A stretch of DNA of 64,000 nucleotides from Siphonodentalium dalli (taxonomy: Eukaryota > Mollusca > Scaphopoda > Gadilida > Siphonodentaliidae): positions 111,333,195 through 111,397,194 of the forward strand of contig CP136065.1 of assembly GCA_032622095.1 (NCBI GenBank), given 5' to 3'. This document shows positions 34,401 to 45,147 of the stretch, piece after piece (the stretch's first letter is position 1; the number at the start of each line of letters is the position of its first letter). Made by a program: the position numbers and the translations under genes. The notes below the pieces were generated by a model. It did no database searches, had not been told where the DNA came from, and saw nothing but the letters and a program-made list of their open reading frames with translations.

Positions 34401-35606
34401 GTAGATGTCTTTGCGTGTTATAGAATTTATGACGCGATAATCTATGCACCAGCGAATAGAACCGTCCCGTTTTTTAACCAAGACGGGGGCTGATGCCCAT
34501 TCCGACACAGAGGGCTCGATGACCTTGGCCATCAAAAGTTTTTTTAAATGAGCTTCCTCTTGATCGACAAAGCAAGCTGGCGTTCGCCTCATAGGCTGTT
34601 TAATTGGACGAGCTCCCTCTAGAAGAGGAATACTGTGCTCAATTTGAGAGAAAGTACCCAAGTCAAACTCGTCCTTTGCAAACACGTCCTGAAATTCATG
34701 AAGCAGTCGTTTAAGGCGTGCTATGTCGTTTCCTGACAGTAATGTTGAAGAACGCTCAAATAAGCTCTGCAAATACTCTGGAAGTTGCAAGTTTCCATCC
34801 AGGTTATTTTCAGAACTATTTTGAGGCGATCCCTGGTGTGAGCTTTCAACCGGAACAACGACCGGCTTGGGTGCGGATGATATGACGGGGGTTTCAATCA
34901 CATCAACTTCATAAGCTTCACCCACACATTGTGATTTATCCAATGTTACCTCTGAATTATGAGAATTTACAAAACATACTGTTGGGTGATCATACCCCGA
35001 GTGCAAAGTTGGCAAAACATACTCACTAAGATGTGGATTCGGTTCAATAGTAAAATCAGCTAAGGGTGGGACAGCGTCGCACTGTAGTAACACAACTGAC
35101 TGAGGGGGAATAACGGTTCGTTGATTGACTATAATTCTAGAAATTTTAGCCACTTTTGGGTTTTCCGGGGAAATTGTAGGAAGCCGACACTTTCCCAAGA
35201 AGATAGAACCCTTATTTGCCCCAATTTTCGCATCATATTTAGTGAGAAAATCCATCCCCAGAAGCATGGGATCTTCAATGGGTGCCACATATATATTTTC
35301 ACTACACTCGAGTTCCCCAATGGTAATGTCTATGGGTCCCACCAACATACCCTCCATGTGACCATCACGAGCCGCCGTATTAAATTGTAAGGATTTAATT
35401 AGGGGTGGCTTAGGGCTAAGTTGGTGAAATAATTTATCAGAGATAATGGTGACGTCGGCGGCTGTGTCTACGACGGCGTGGGTATCGTGACCAGCTATTT
35501 TGACCGGAACCTCGATGGCTGAGGCTGATTTAATTTGTTTAATTGTTAATACCGGTTTAATTTCACCAGACGCTACCTCTTTCCTAGTTACGAGGTCATT
35601 AATTAA
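31485..35606 (-). CDS. pol: Pol polyprotein: protease, RT, RNase H, integrase, PHD finger
   Basis: The frame is open and in the -1 frame relative to Gag, overlapping its last codons, so translation by ribosomal frameshift is likely; the first Met is at 35357, after the protease site. The protease motif is DTAA (35457-35468) instead of the usual DTGA. Counting from Met35357: RT ~280-455 with Asp341 and YLDD 403-406; RNase H ~545-664 (LDSDAS, RRELLAVV, RTDHSS, NADALSR); a Cys-rich linker (CGGCKYC); integrase HHCC zinc site H884, H891, C921, C924 and catalytic D953, D1013, E1049. Residues 1246-1290 form a PHD finger (C1246, C1248, C1260, C1263, H1268, C1271, C1287, C1290) at the extreme C-terminus. 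All key residues except the protease Gly are present, so it may be active. Confidence 0.95.
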   Translation of the reverse strand, partial: LINDLVTRKEVASGEIKPVLTIKQIKSASAIEVPVKIAGHDTHAVVDTAADVTIISDKLFHQLSPKPPLIKSLQFNTAARDGHMEGMLVGPIDITIGELECSENIYVAPIEDPMLLGMDFLTKYDAKIGANKGSIFLGKCRLPTISPENPKVAKISRIIVNQRTVIPPQSVVLLQCDAVPPLADFTIEPNPHLSEYVLPTLHSGYDHPTVCFVNSHNSEVTLDKSQCVGEAYEVDVIETPVISSAPKPVVVPVESSHQGSPQNSSENNLDGNLQLPEYLQSLFERSSTLLSGNDIARLKRLLHEFQDVFAKDEFDLGTFSQIEHSIPLLEGARPIKQPMRRTPACFVDQEEAHLKKLLMAKVIEPSVSEWASAPVLVKKRDGSIRWCIDYRVINSITRKDIYPLPRIDECLDTLSGNSWFGKADCLAAYHQVTMCKEDRAKTAFLTKYGIFNFIKMPFGLTGSPFTWCRVINLVLHGLNWDICLGYLDDVVLMGNSIRNHLENIEKVLSRFRKYNLKLKPSKCEFFQKSIEFLGRIVSEQGVKMMESSVEVVHSWPVPQCTRDVESFCGLVNYHRAFIKNYAELARPLYDVTGKHNFKWDLDQQVAFDNLKQALTSPPVLALPNSTDMYILDSDASNFAIGGELIQVQHGREKVIAYGSFVLSPQQRRYCTTRRELLAVVRFTRQFRHYLLGRKFLLRTDHSSLRWLMSFKEPQGQLARWLEELSMYDMVIEHRKGTLHLNADALSRIPTDGSCEEYFPGCKLSDLPCGGCKYCTRVFNSWTKFESTVDDVVPLTKGSITFTELSGNPTPAVRQVDSQPDYPLGFLWEPGDEWDNPYEPTGYVCSNTGWTHSQVDLELVQELNPIVRVRQTNTPQDTSLLANVCTLEELTEIQRHDPDLLPVIGWLETGEEPNEGELFISSQATKYIWINRQRFLIKNKLLYKIKRDSQQVLVIPRKFATEILTLAHDIPASGHQGVTRTRERVRQNYYWYGVSDDIATFVAACPQCNQGKKPVRHAKWEQVSYHAGAPMERAHIDLLGPLPVSNNGNKYILVMTCQFTKWVEFIALPDQTAEKAAFTAVKEFFSRFGCPLQIFSDQGPCFESKLFKTMCEALQIHKARTTPYRPSSNGAAERQNRTLMNAVRCYIDKNQKTWDKYLSQLAGAMRSSVHRLTGFTPNRMMLGREVNHPSDLVFNFNSKIPEYASAAEYVQTLVKEYKDCHEIAREHLKAACKKLKRDYDVKINKYLLDTATKKGKTRKLSPFWKGPGIIAKVYTPYLYKIFFRSATNVVNHDRLKKCHDKVIPPWLTKCSERFRTTGEVTLERSTGVFCLCQKKFGGKFMLQCDYCNDWYHGECVNITQEGADQLDTYRCPRC

Positions 35607-38600
35607 GATTGGGATCGAGCTCCGACCTCGGAAGTCGCCCCATGCCCGTTTAAATCCTCGTTGAACTTTACTTTGTTATCCCGGTTAGGGCGATTTCCCA
35701 GATTCCGCGAAGGGCAGTCTCTTTGAAAGTGCCCCACCCCCTGACAGGCGTAACAAATGACCTTGGCCTTAGGAGAAGGTGACCTTGACCTATTTTTAAA
35801 ATTTGGCTCTTTGGTGTCAAAGTGACTAAGGGTGCCAGACTGAGGCTTATTGGTCCCCATCTTCCCTAAAACATTAGTTAGTTTCTCCATTGTTTTTTGG
35901 AGAGTTTCCATATTTGTTTCCAAGGCTAGTATACGTGCCTGGGAAGTTGCATTTCAACTCGAAGTTTTCCAACTTTGAGCGCCGGGCGAAAATCTACGAG
36001 GGCCAGGTGAACCACCAGTCTCCGAACCGGAACCCTCGCGCTTGCCTCTGAAAGGATATCCTCGCTGCTTTGGTCTACCACGACAAGTCTGTCTTACAGA
36101 CCTAACAGGAGAGGTGTCATCATCAGTATCCGACGAAACATGGCGCACGTCTCTGCGAGACACTTTGCTGCCATGAATAGCAGCATAATTATGCTGATGC
36201 CATCGGATTCTGTTGATGGCTTGTTCGATGGACTGAGACATTTCCATGGTAACGAGTTCGGCCGCCCTGGTGTCAGAACAGCCTTGACAGAAGCGCAAGA
36301 CTGCTTGCTTGAATGTGAAGTCGGCTGGACATTCTCTAAAGGCACGTGTGGCCAATGAGAGAACAGTCTCTGTCCATTCTTCCAGCGACTGACCAAGGAC
36401 TTGTTTTGCTTGTTGAAATCGAAGTTGGGTCGTTTCGGGCAAATCTTTAAATCCGAAACGATTTTCCAACCCATCAAGCAACTGAACAACTGTCAGATAG
36501 GGATTACGCTCGGTAAGCAGCGTGAAATACTCACTAGCATTTCCCTTTAAACACCTGCAGAGAGCCTGCTGCTGCTCATCCCATCCCCAACGTTGCGACT
36601 GGGCATATAAAGTGAATTTTACCCTAAAGGCTTGTCACGAGTCACTACCATCATACGACAAACCTTTTGGCATATGAGGCAGTCTGTAATCGCCATGCCT
36701 CCCGTGAGGAGCGACTTGTGGATTATATGGAGGTTGTTCTGGTGGATAACCTCCGGGCCCCGGGGCGATTGGATTTCTCCCGGGGTTTGCCATCCCCTGA
36801 TTTCCCGGGACGGGTTGCTGGTTAAAGCCCTGGGGTTGTTGTACCCATGGATTCCCGGGGGGAGGTTGATTAACGCCCTGGGGTTGTGCCCATGGATTTC
36901 CAGGGGAGGTTGATTTACGCCCGGGTTGTATGTCCCTTGATGTCCCGTGGGAGGTTGGTTATAACCAGGGTTCTGCATTCCTGGCTGTCCCGGGGGAGGT
37001 TGGTTATAACCAGGGTTTGGTATTCCTGGCTGTCCCGGGGGAGGTTGATTATACCCAGGATTTGGTATTCCTGGCTGTCCCGGGGGAGGTTGATTATACC
37101 CAGGGTTTGGTATTCCTGGCTGTCCCGGGGGAGGTGGATTATACCCAAACCCCGATACAGTGGGCTCGTGTGGAGCCTGGGCATTGACGCCTGGGTTTCC
37201 AACGTTAGCATAACCCAACTGAGAACTTGACCTTGGCATTCCCTGATAGGGTTGGGGTTGTTGAACTGGACCAACACCAGCTTGTGCCGTACCATATCCT
37301 TGACACCCTGGGTTGTAAGGCCCAGTTGGCGTTGGATTTGGCTGTTGATAAAACGGCTGTTGGGTATGTACAGATTGTCCAGCAGCAGCTTGAGTTGCAC
37401 CGTATCCCTGACACCCAGGTTGGGTGTATCCCGAAGGGAGGGGCATGGCGATTGATTGGTTACCCTGCTGTTGGCCAATCAACTGTCCAGAGAAACCAGC
37501 AGTCGGTTGTGTATAACCGGGCTGAGCTGGTATACTCTGGTGTGGTGGTACCTGACCGGATGATGATGAAGATGATGTGAATGTACCGGCTGTGATCTGC
37601 CCATAGTTACCAAAAGTGGTAGCCTGGGTATAAACCGGAACATATTGAATAGGAGGAACCCTCTCACCATAGGCTTGAGTGACCTGCTGAGGTGCCATAG
37701 ACATAAAACTACTGGGGGCTGCAAATGTATTCGATGGTACAGATGCTGAAACCACGGCTGTCGAACCAACAGTTACAGTAGCTGGCGCATGGCCAATAAA
37801 GTTATATGGTGCAGGTGCAGTTAGACTTGGCTGAAATCCAACACTAACTGCTGAGCTAATTGGGTCAGGCGGAAACATAGCTTGGGCCATCGAAACGGCC
37901 GATGCTGCTTGCGCGCCCCAACTAACTGGTTGGCGGATAGGGTGGCTAATAGGCGGAAACATGGCTTGGGCCATTGAAACAGCCGAAGCTGCTTGTGCCC
38001 CGGTTGAATGGAATTCTAACCCTCCTTGGGCCAATGAAACAACCGAAGTGGCTGGCGCCCCAGGTTGAGTAGGCAGTCCCATCCCATGAACCATGCTTGG
38101 CAGAGGCCGATCCCCATAGCTGATAGCCCTTGAACTCAAGGTGACTGTGGAGATGTCGCTATGAGTATGAAACTCAGAAACGCTACTCTCTTTCCTAAAC
38201 GTCGGTACCCCCGTCCGAGTGGAGATTGGCGAAACACCTCTCCGCATATAATCCAACATTACTGACACATCCGGACGACCCCTCGATGGAGGTGTGTGGG
38301 GCAATTTAGGTCTGACGCTATCCGACTTCTGCTCACCCCCAGAATCGTATAATATCGTTCTCTCGGGGGTTGATAACATAGCGGATCGTTTTTTATCAAT
38401 TGTTTGGGGAGGGGTCATTAGATCAGGTGACGGCTTTCTAGGAACATCCTCTGGTTTCCCCTCATCAACCTCATCCGAATCACTCTCAGACTCTCCCTGG
38501 TTCACTCCCTTTTCGAACCTTTTAGGTAGCCAGTTATCAACCAAATGTTTTGGCGTGTGGTGAGTGAAATCTATTACCCCCAACTGGTCTTTAGAGCTCC

Positions 38601-38745
38601 GGAACCGTGGGAGTTCTCGGAGATCTATTTCCGAAATAACATCAATTTGCCGGCGCAGATGGATTATTTCTGCGGCAATAGCTGGGCCAACATGTGGTAT
38701 GTCTTGCAGCTGGTTAAATCTGGCTGTGTTTATATAAACTTTCAT
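35603..38745 (-). pseudogene. gag: Gag-type ORF with helix-hairpin-helix N-terminus, broken
   Basis: The start MKVYINTARF lies at 38745. Residues 4-32 look like a ComEA-type helix-hairpin-helix (INTA, then IPHVGPAIA, then IIHLR), a nucleic-acid-binding fold. A long low-complexity region follows with two AQAASAVSMAQAMFPP copies and a 45-base proline repeat. The Gag core occupies about 36630-36170 (LDGLENRFGF and flanks) and a CCHC knuckle CYACQGVGHFQRDC lies near 35760. Breaks: a one-base loss in a G run near 36902-36907, an in-frame TGA at 36635-36637 and another at 35954-35956. The capsid protein therefore cannot be made as one chain without recoding. Given one mismatch between LTRs, these are recent lesions or sequence errors. 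Confidence 0.85.
36955..37140 (-). repeat. 45-bp coding minisatellite in gag
   Basis: About four copies encode GYNQPPPGQPGIPNP. Copy boundaries on the plus strand are marked by 'tgtcccgggggaggttg' near 36989, 37034, 37079 and 37124. The low divergence suggests slippage; it may act as a flexible linker. Confidence 0.9.
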
Positions 38746-39549
38746 AATTATTTACGAAAAGTCTGATACTTGAAAATGATATAATTCCCACAAAGAAAAA
38801 GCTTAATAAATGTATCAACAATTTCCTATTTACCTTAATCTGAGAATGCTAAATATTATCAGCAATTTTCAAGCAAAAAAATTAACGTTCCCAATCTGTT
38901 GAATAAGAAATTGCTACCTAGGTAATTATTTACCAACAATTCTTATTCCAAATTATGGGGCAAAACAACAGAATTTAATCGTTTATTCACAATACACAAT
39001 ACGAAAAATGATGACGATTGAACTACGAACAAGAGCGAAATAAATTTCCATCTGTTGTCTTCTCTCGTCAAAGAAATTTAGCGTATTGGAATTATGAAAA
39101 TACACCCACTGGAAAACCCGTTAGAAAATAACTTACGACTTTCCAGCGATAACAATGCCCGTGGCAAGTTAGGCGAGAAGAAATTTCACTTCAATAGCAT
39201 TTCGAATGTTGGAAATATCATACAAAACAGGAAATCTGATTGAACAATGGTGTAAATAAAAGGGTTAATTAATTAAATTTTGAAAGCAAAAATTTTCATT
39301 CCGGAAACCATGTGAAAATTTCTAACTCATTTACACTCTTTCCCAACAAAAACGAAAAAACTAGTAGCATACCCGGCCATGGAAGTTATGAAAAACTAAT
39401 GAAGCGGGCATGGTATTAGCAATTGAAGAGAAAAAACATTAAATTAGAAGGCAATAGAGAAACCACGGTGTGAATCACGTGGAAATTGGGGTAATTTACA
39501 TTTTTCAATTTCCCGCAAAATATCGTCAATTATTAACGACAAACGTCAG
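38746..39549 (-). other. Leader between 5' LTR and gag
   Basis: About 800 non-coding, AT-rich bases. Directly after the 5' LTR the element's strand reads CTGACGTTTGTCGTTAATAA. There is no TGG and no recognisable tRNA 3'-end complement, so the usual primer-binding site is not seen. Confidence 0.6.
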
Positions 39550-39822
39550 TATTGTAAAAATTAGACGCTACATATTAATAGCTTACAATATAATATAATA
39601 GAAATATAATACTCACAAATTATACATGTAGAATCAACGTCGATGGCAATGGATCATAAATCATCATAAATAATCAATATCAAATTACAGGTGTTGTCGA
39701 TAAGTCTTGTTGTTTCGGTCTGAGCTGCGGGACTTCGATCGGCCTATTTATGTGCCGGCTCCTCCGTCACTTCCGGAATCCCGCACTGTATTTATAGACT
39801 CGACCTGGCCATTATTACAACA
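39550..39822 (-). repeat. 5' LTR
   Basis: This LTR is identical to the 3' LTR except for one base. The upstream flank on the element's strand is ACTC, the same as the downstream flank of the 3' LTR. It would contain the promoter of the genomic RNA. Confidence 0.95.
39789..39796 (-). promoter_or_regulatory. TATA box in 5' LTR
   Basis: TATAAATA on the minus strand, about 27 bases from the LTR start, followed by a GC-rich stretch. It is the likely core promoter for element transcription, although a position this close to the LTR edge implies a very short U3. Confidence 0.5.
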
Positions 39823-42800
39823 GAGTGTCCACAATATAAACATTAATGACCCAAGAATTGTGGTGATCTATAATTCACTCATGTTAATCTTATATCATTT
39901 CTCATACTCTCGTTAATTTCCATGAATGGCAATTTGGTTTAACTCAAGTTGTTTTAAATATTCAATTCGATCCGAAATTTGATATTTGCAGAATCTTACT
40001 TAAATTTAAGCAAACTATGGACAAAATCAGTTTAAAAAGATTGCAGCAGTACAATTTCAAGTTGATAATCCAATGTCATATAGACAAACAGTCTACCACC
40101 ATATTGTGGTACATATTAATTTATTCTGGGTGATTATAAAGTACCTGTATATTTTATTTTTAGATATCGTAGCTATATCCCAATGTGAACAGAAATTGGA
40201 CCATAACTTATCAAATGAGCTATTTGACGAGAACAAAAGGATATGAATCGTAACAAAGGTAATGATTTAAAGCTGCATTTACTATTATACTCTAGTGACA
40301 TTGGCAAAAAATTAGTTATCACAAAAAGCAAAAAAGTGGTTGCAATTATACAAAAAATGTATTGTCGATTAGGTTGTTAAGGATAGTATATGATAAAGTG
40401 ATGTGGATTTTAGCTCACCTAATGTGAAGTCTCTGGTGGAGCTATAGTCATCCGTCCGTCTGTATATATTTGGTCCTTGGGTGACTGGGGCAGATCCAGC
40501 AGAAACAATGCCTGGTCTATTGGTGGCAGGAGTAAAGTTGAATCCACTATTTAATCTAAATGAAATACTTGTTTGACAGAGGGTACATGTGTAGTATTAA
40601 CCCACATACTCACTGACATACTAGAATTTGTTTTTTTCAAAGTCTTTATTTATATGTCCATGTGTACTCATAATAGTGGGGCACACATGTACTTACTCAA
40701 ATAGAACATGGAGGTGGGTGTTGAAATGCATGTCAGAGTTAGTAGTCAGGCATCCAAATAAATCATCCCACATGTCCTATTCTCGCAGGGATATGCCAAC
40801 AGAGGAGGGGATGGCGGATTGATTGCATATTTTTTCAATGACATTTGATTTTTTTTCTCCAAAACCAATTATAAATACCAAAATGAATATATAATTATAG
40901 ACCAATATAAATCAAGAGAAGGGGCTCCCAGTTGTAATATTTTACCCACTATTTATTAGTTTATAATACGATATCATGGAGTGGGTTCTGCTTCTGATGA
41001 GGACAAAACTGGACAGTTTCATTGAGCTTTAAATACCTGACTGGTATCTAAAATCTTTCGTACCCTTTTCCTACTATTTTAACATTTAAATTTGAGTATG
41101 AACTACCTGTAGAATTTAGTTCCTGATAACATTCACTTAATTCAAATAACTCTTCTGATGAATGTCAGTGTAATACATTTTATATGTCTTCCAACACATG
41201 TACACATGTGGTGCACATATTAAATGTCAACACATGAATCTCATATCAGGTTTGCTCAAATTGGGTTGGTTATTCGAGAAGGTGCAGTCCTTGCAGATTT
41301 AATACTCTGCCTTCAAATTAATTGAATCAAGAATATGTATGTCACTGTGAACACTTTAATTTCTAAGCTGAGTGTATAATTCTAACTATTTATTTTGAAG
41401 TAAATTTGACAAGTACTGACTGTTGTAGTCTTCATAGTGCCAGTCTTATCAGTATTTATATTGAATTGTAAATTGGGCAATGTTGTCAGGCACTTATTTG
41501 ATATAAAGTGTTCTGAATAAATATTTATGTATGCCATTACACAATAAAAATTCATGTTATTTTATTATGTGGCTGAAACTGGCTCCATATTTAGTGTTGG
41601 ATCGGCCTGCAGCCCATTTGTGCACTAAGTGCATACATAAAGGATCTCTAATGAGTCGCAATTTTATATTAAATTTATTAACCAAGCTAAAGCTCGACTC
41701 AAATAAAAAATTTGTGGACAAGGTTTATAAATTTTGTAAATAAATTGGATGAATTCGAGATCAATTCTATCACATAATCACATTTTAGCAAGGAAAATGG
41801 TCTCGAAATGCCTGGGGTTAAAAAAATATTTTTATTTCTTTACCACAACCAAAGAAACCTTCAAGAAAAAATATAGTTCCATTTTGAATGCGTCTTTTCT
41901 TGCTGACAAAATTGTTCAACCACCATTATCACCAATGTTTATCTCACAGTCAACACTAAATAACACAACACAAATTGAATATCATAATTATATTCTAATT
42001 AACATAATAATAAAGTTCTGGCATTGATATCGACATCATTGAACGGAGCTCTTACGTCACTGCGCATGGGAATTATACATGTGTGTCTTACTAAAAAATA
42101 TGAGATCGGATTTAGGGGCTACTGTGTGATAAATTTTGATCTTAGACACTCTTTCTGTGAGCCTTTATTCAACCGCGGCCTCTTTGTGCACTTTTAGCAC
42201 AATTTGTTTGTTTAATCATTTTGATTTAAAAATAATTTGTATTTAAAAGTTGAAAAAAATATTGAATTTAAAATTATTTTTTTGGTTGAAGTCAAAACAC
42301 ATCTAAAAAAAAATTAAGTTTATTTTTTTTTTAAATCAAAATTTCGATAAAATAACAGCATTATAACATCCGATGGGGTACCCCGAGTTACCACAAACAA
42401 ATTTGGTTGAATCGATCATAGGGGTCTGGGAGAAAAGTCATTAACAGCCAGAGAGATCCTACTCTTTTTATATATTTTACAAACTGATATATATATATAT
42501 ATTGATGTATTGTTTTATTAGCATACTGCCTTTGTTGGTGCTTTTGCAAATAAATCATATTGAATGAACATAATTTGCATAGTAGGGCTATAATATAAAG
42601 ACAATTAAATTAGAAAATGGGATTTAACAGAGATGTCCACATTGAATGTGCAACTGCACACCTCCTTGAACCATACCAAATATCCAAGTCTATGAAATTC
42701 CTTTGCACCCCATCGCACTTGGGTTGGAATTTTCCAACCATCTCAAGCTTTCCCACTGTTGTAAATTTACAAATTGATATAATCCCTACGTTTGGAAATT

Positions 42801-43484
42801 TTCAAACTGATAACCAAAAGTCAGTGAAAGTAGGAAAATGTTCGAATTTTGGCCTAAAACAACAAATTGCACTGTATCATGCCAAATTCAACGCAACTTT
42901 GATTTAATATTTTGACAAAGGACGCTGACGTCATGATAATAAAAATATTTAAAATAAAAGAAAACATAAATAATAATTAGAAGTAGAATAGCAATGGTGT
43001 CTTCGAATCCATGCCTGATCGACAGTGCAAGTGTCTTTTGTGTGGCAGCAACTTTTGATATGACAAAATTAGCGATTACACTCAGGTGGTTGAATGCAAT
43101 ATTGACACTTTTTCTCCTCTGAACTGAGTGTATCCTCCGGAATGGCTGAAGTTGATGGGGGGGGGTAAACTATTACTATTAATTGTTGGTTGTGATGATG
43201 CAAATTTATATTTCAGGTTCTGACATTTCACGTGGTAAGGATTGAGGCCCATTTGAGAGGCAGGAGGGGATGTGTGGCATAACTTTTAAAATAACAAAAT
43301 GAAAATCAGCCAACACCAGCTTCAATGCAGTTTCTATATAAGACTGTGACATAGGTCAAGACAGATAAATGGTTGCAAAGACACAGTTAAAGAAAAAAAT
43401 GAGAACAAAACTTTCTCAAGAGAAGACACCACCTAAGGCTGTGTAAAAGACAAATTTATGATTCATCCTTCTCCTATACCCCAC
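39823..43484. other. No gene recognised
   Basis: This AT-rich DNA begins with the target duplication of the LTR element. A small dispersed-repeat fragment lies near 40430-40500 ('gtccgtctgtatatatttggtccttgg'). The short open frames, such as 41531-41743 and 42617-42907, show no motif. Confidence 0.4.
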
Positions 43485-44500
43485 TTCAATGCAAAGGATT
43501 TGCAATGCAAAGGATTTGCAAAGTTTGGTGCGAGATATAGAAATTAGTTATGTCGGTCAACTTGCCAAAGTAAAATGTAAGCTATTGCCATGGGTTGGCG
43601 TTTGTCTGAGCGTGTATCCGTCCATCTGTCAACAATTTCATTTAGCACACCCTACAGGTCACAGCTCTCATCCGATCATCACCAACTTCATAAGGATCTT
43701 TGGAGTGACCTCTACATGGGAGCCATGAATGTTTCCCGAAATTCGTTTAAAACAGCCATCTTGGATTTCAAATTTGAATTCATCGGCACACCTTTCAGTC
43801 GGTATTTATTGGACAAATGTTTTGAAAATTTACAGCCATGTTTAGGGTCACCTCTGGGTAGTGGCTATAAAAATTGAATGAATTTTTATGAAAAACATAG
43901 CTCCTGGCAGCCATGTTAGATTTTACTCTTTGCATGACTAAATTCTTTGGTGCCCTACAGTAGGCTAGAGATCACATCCATAATCCATTGGTCACCAAAC
44001 TTAGTTGAAAAACATGGCCACCAGTGGCCATCTTGGATTTTATTCTTTGCATAACTAAATCCTTCGCCATTCCCTACAGGCCACAACCCTCATTGTCACT
44101 AGATGGGAGCCATCAAATTGTTTCCAAATTTTGTTAAAAACAAACATACGGCCATCTTGGATTTCACAAATTAATACATCGGCACACCCTGCAGCGGATG
44201 TTTATTGGAGAAATGTTCAAAAAATTTACAGGCATTTCACGATCACTTCTGTATGGCAGCTCTTGAATTTGAACGATATTCAAGGAACTGCCGGCAGTCA
44301 TCTTGGATTTTACTCTTTGCATCACTAAATACCTTGCAATGCTCTTCATTGACAACAATATTTTTTTTCTCATTGATCCCAAACTTCATATGGTGCTTCA
44401 GGTTGACCTCTGGTGAACGCTACTTAAAAATAAGAACTTTCCGCATTCCTTATATCTCCATTGGCTGTAATGTATGAATTATCACCTCTCCAGGTTGAGC
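43485..44500 (+). repeat. Degenerate dispersed repeat ('ccatcttggatt' type)
   Basis: Copies of 'gccatcttggattt' occur at about 43752, 44027, 44152 and 44297, with 'tttgcat(g/a)actaaat' and 'ctacaggtcaca'-like phrases between them. The spacing is irregular (about 125-275). The block begins with 'caaaggatttgcaatgcaaagg'. It is non-coding interspersed repeat DNA. Confidence 0.6.
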
Positions 44501-45147
44501 TACAGTGTCATTGACACTTTCATTATTAAAGATACATAATACGATTCAATGGTCCCCATATCATCCAGTACAACAACAATGGAATTTCACAAAAAGCTGA
44601 TTTGGTTATCCAAATTAGTATATCCCCATTTGCGTAGGTCCCATAAATGTGCGGAAAAAAAAAAGATTTGAAGGGAGGAATTGGTGTATGTATATCTCAA
44701 TTGAGACATATTTTAAATGAAAAATTATATAATAATCGATAAAAGTGGCTTGTTCTTTCAAAAATATGTGCCGAGGTTGATAAACATTTGCTGTGTATAC
44801 CTTACTTGTATTTAAATTTGTGCAGCATTATTTTTTTGCTCAGTTTTAAATGCGCGAATTTAAAATGGACACAAATGTTTTTGTAAATATCTTGGATCTG
44901 ATGACAGTTTAAGTGCTTAATCATTCCCGAAGATACATATTAAATCTTAAACACCATCATGACAGATTTACATAGTGTAAAACATAATTGCGTCATCAAT
45001 TTGTTGTGAAGATGTGTGTTTATATGCTCGAAATAATTATTCGGACACTGAAATAGTTATAGACATCATTGAAATGAACTAGAAAGAAGTAAAACCACAA
45101 CCGTGTATATGCTACGTGTCTGCAGGTTGTGTTGACATAACTAATTC

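Larger units (their letters stand above)
27833..39822 (-). mobile_element. 12-kb Ty3/Gypsy-type LTR retrotransposon carrying a TatD nuclease ORF
   Basis: Two direct 273-bp LTRs (27833-28105 and 39550-39822) differ at one base (t at 28042, c in the other). GAGT flanks the element on both sides (27829-27832 and 39823-39826). Transcription runs on the minus strand: 5' LTR, ~800-base leader, Gag-type ORF (38745-35603, broken), Pol in the -1 frame (to 31485, open), a third ORF with a TatD domain (31390-28613, open), a repeat-bearing 3' region, polypurine tract, 3' LTR. The near-identical LTRs mean a recent insertion. Pol places it in Ty3/Gypsy. The extra ORF sits where retroviruses carry env. Confidence 0.95.

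Noticed and set aside
36629-37580. Long plus-strand open frames opposite gag
   Set aside because: They are shadows of the proline-rich repeat on the minus strand; the repetitive composition keeps the other frames open.
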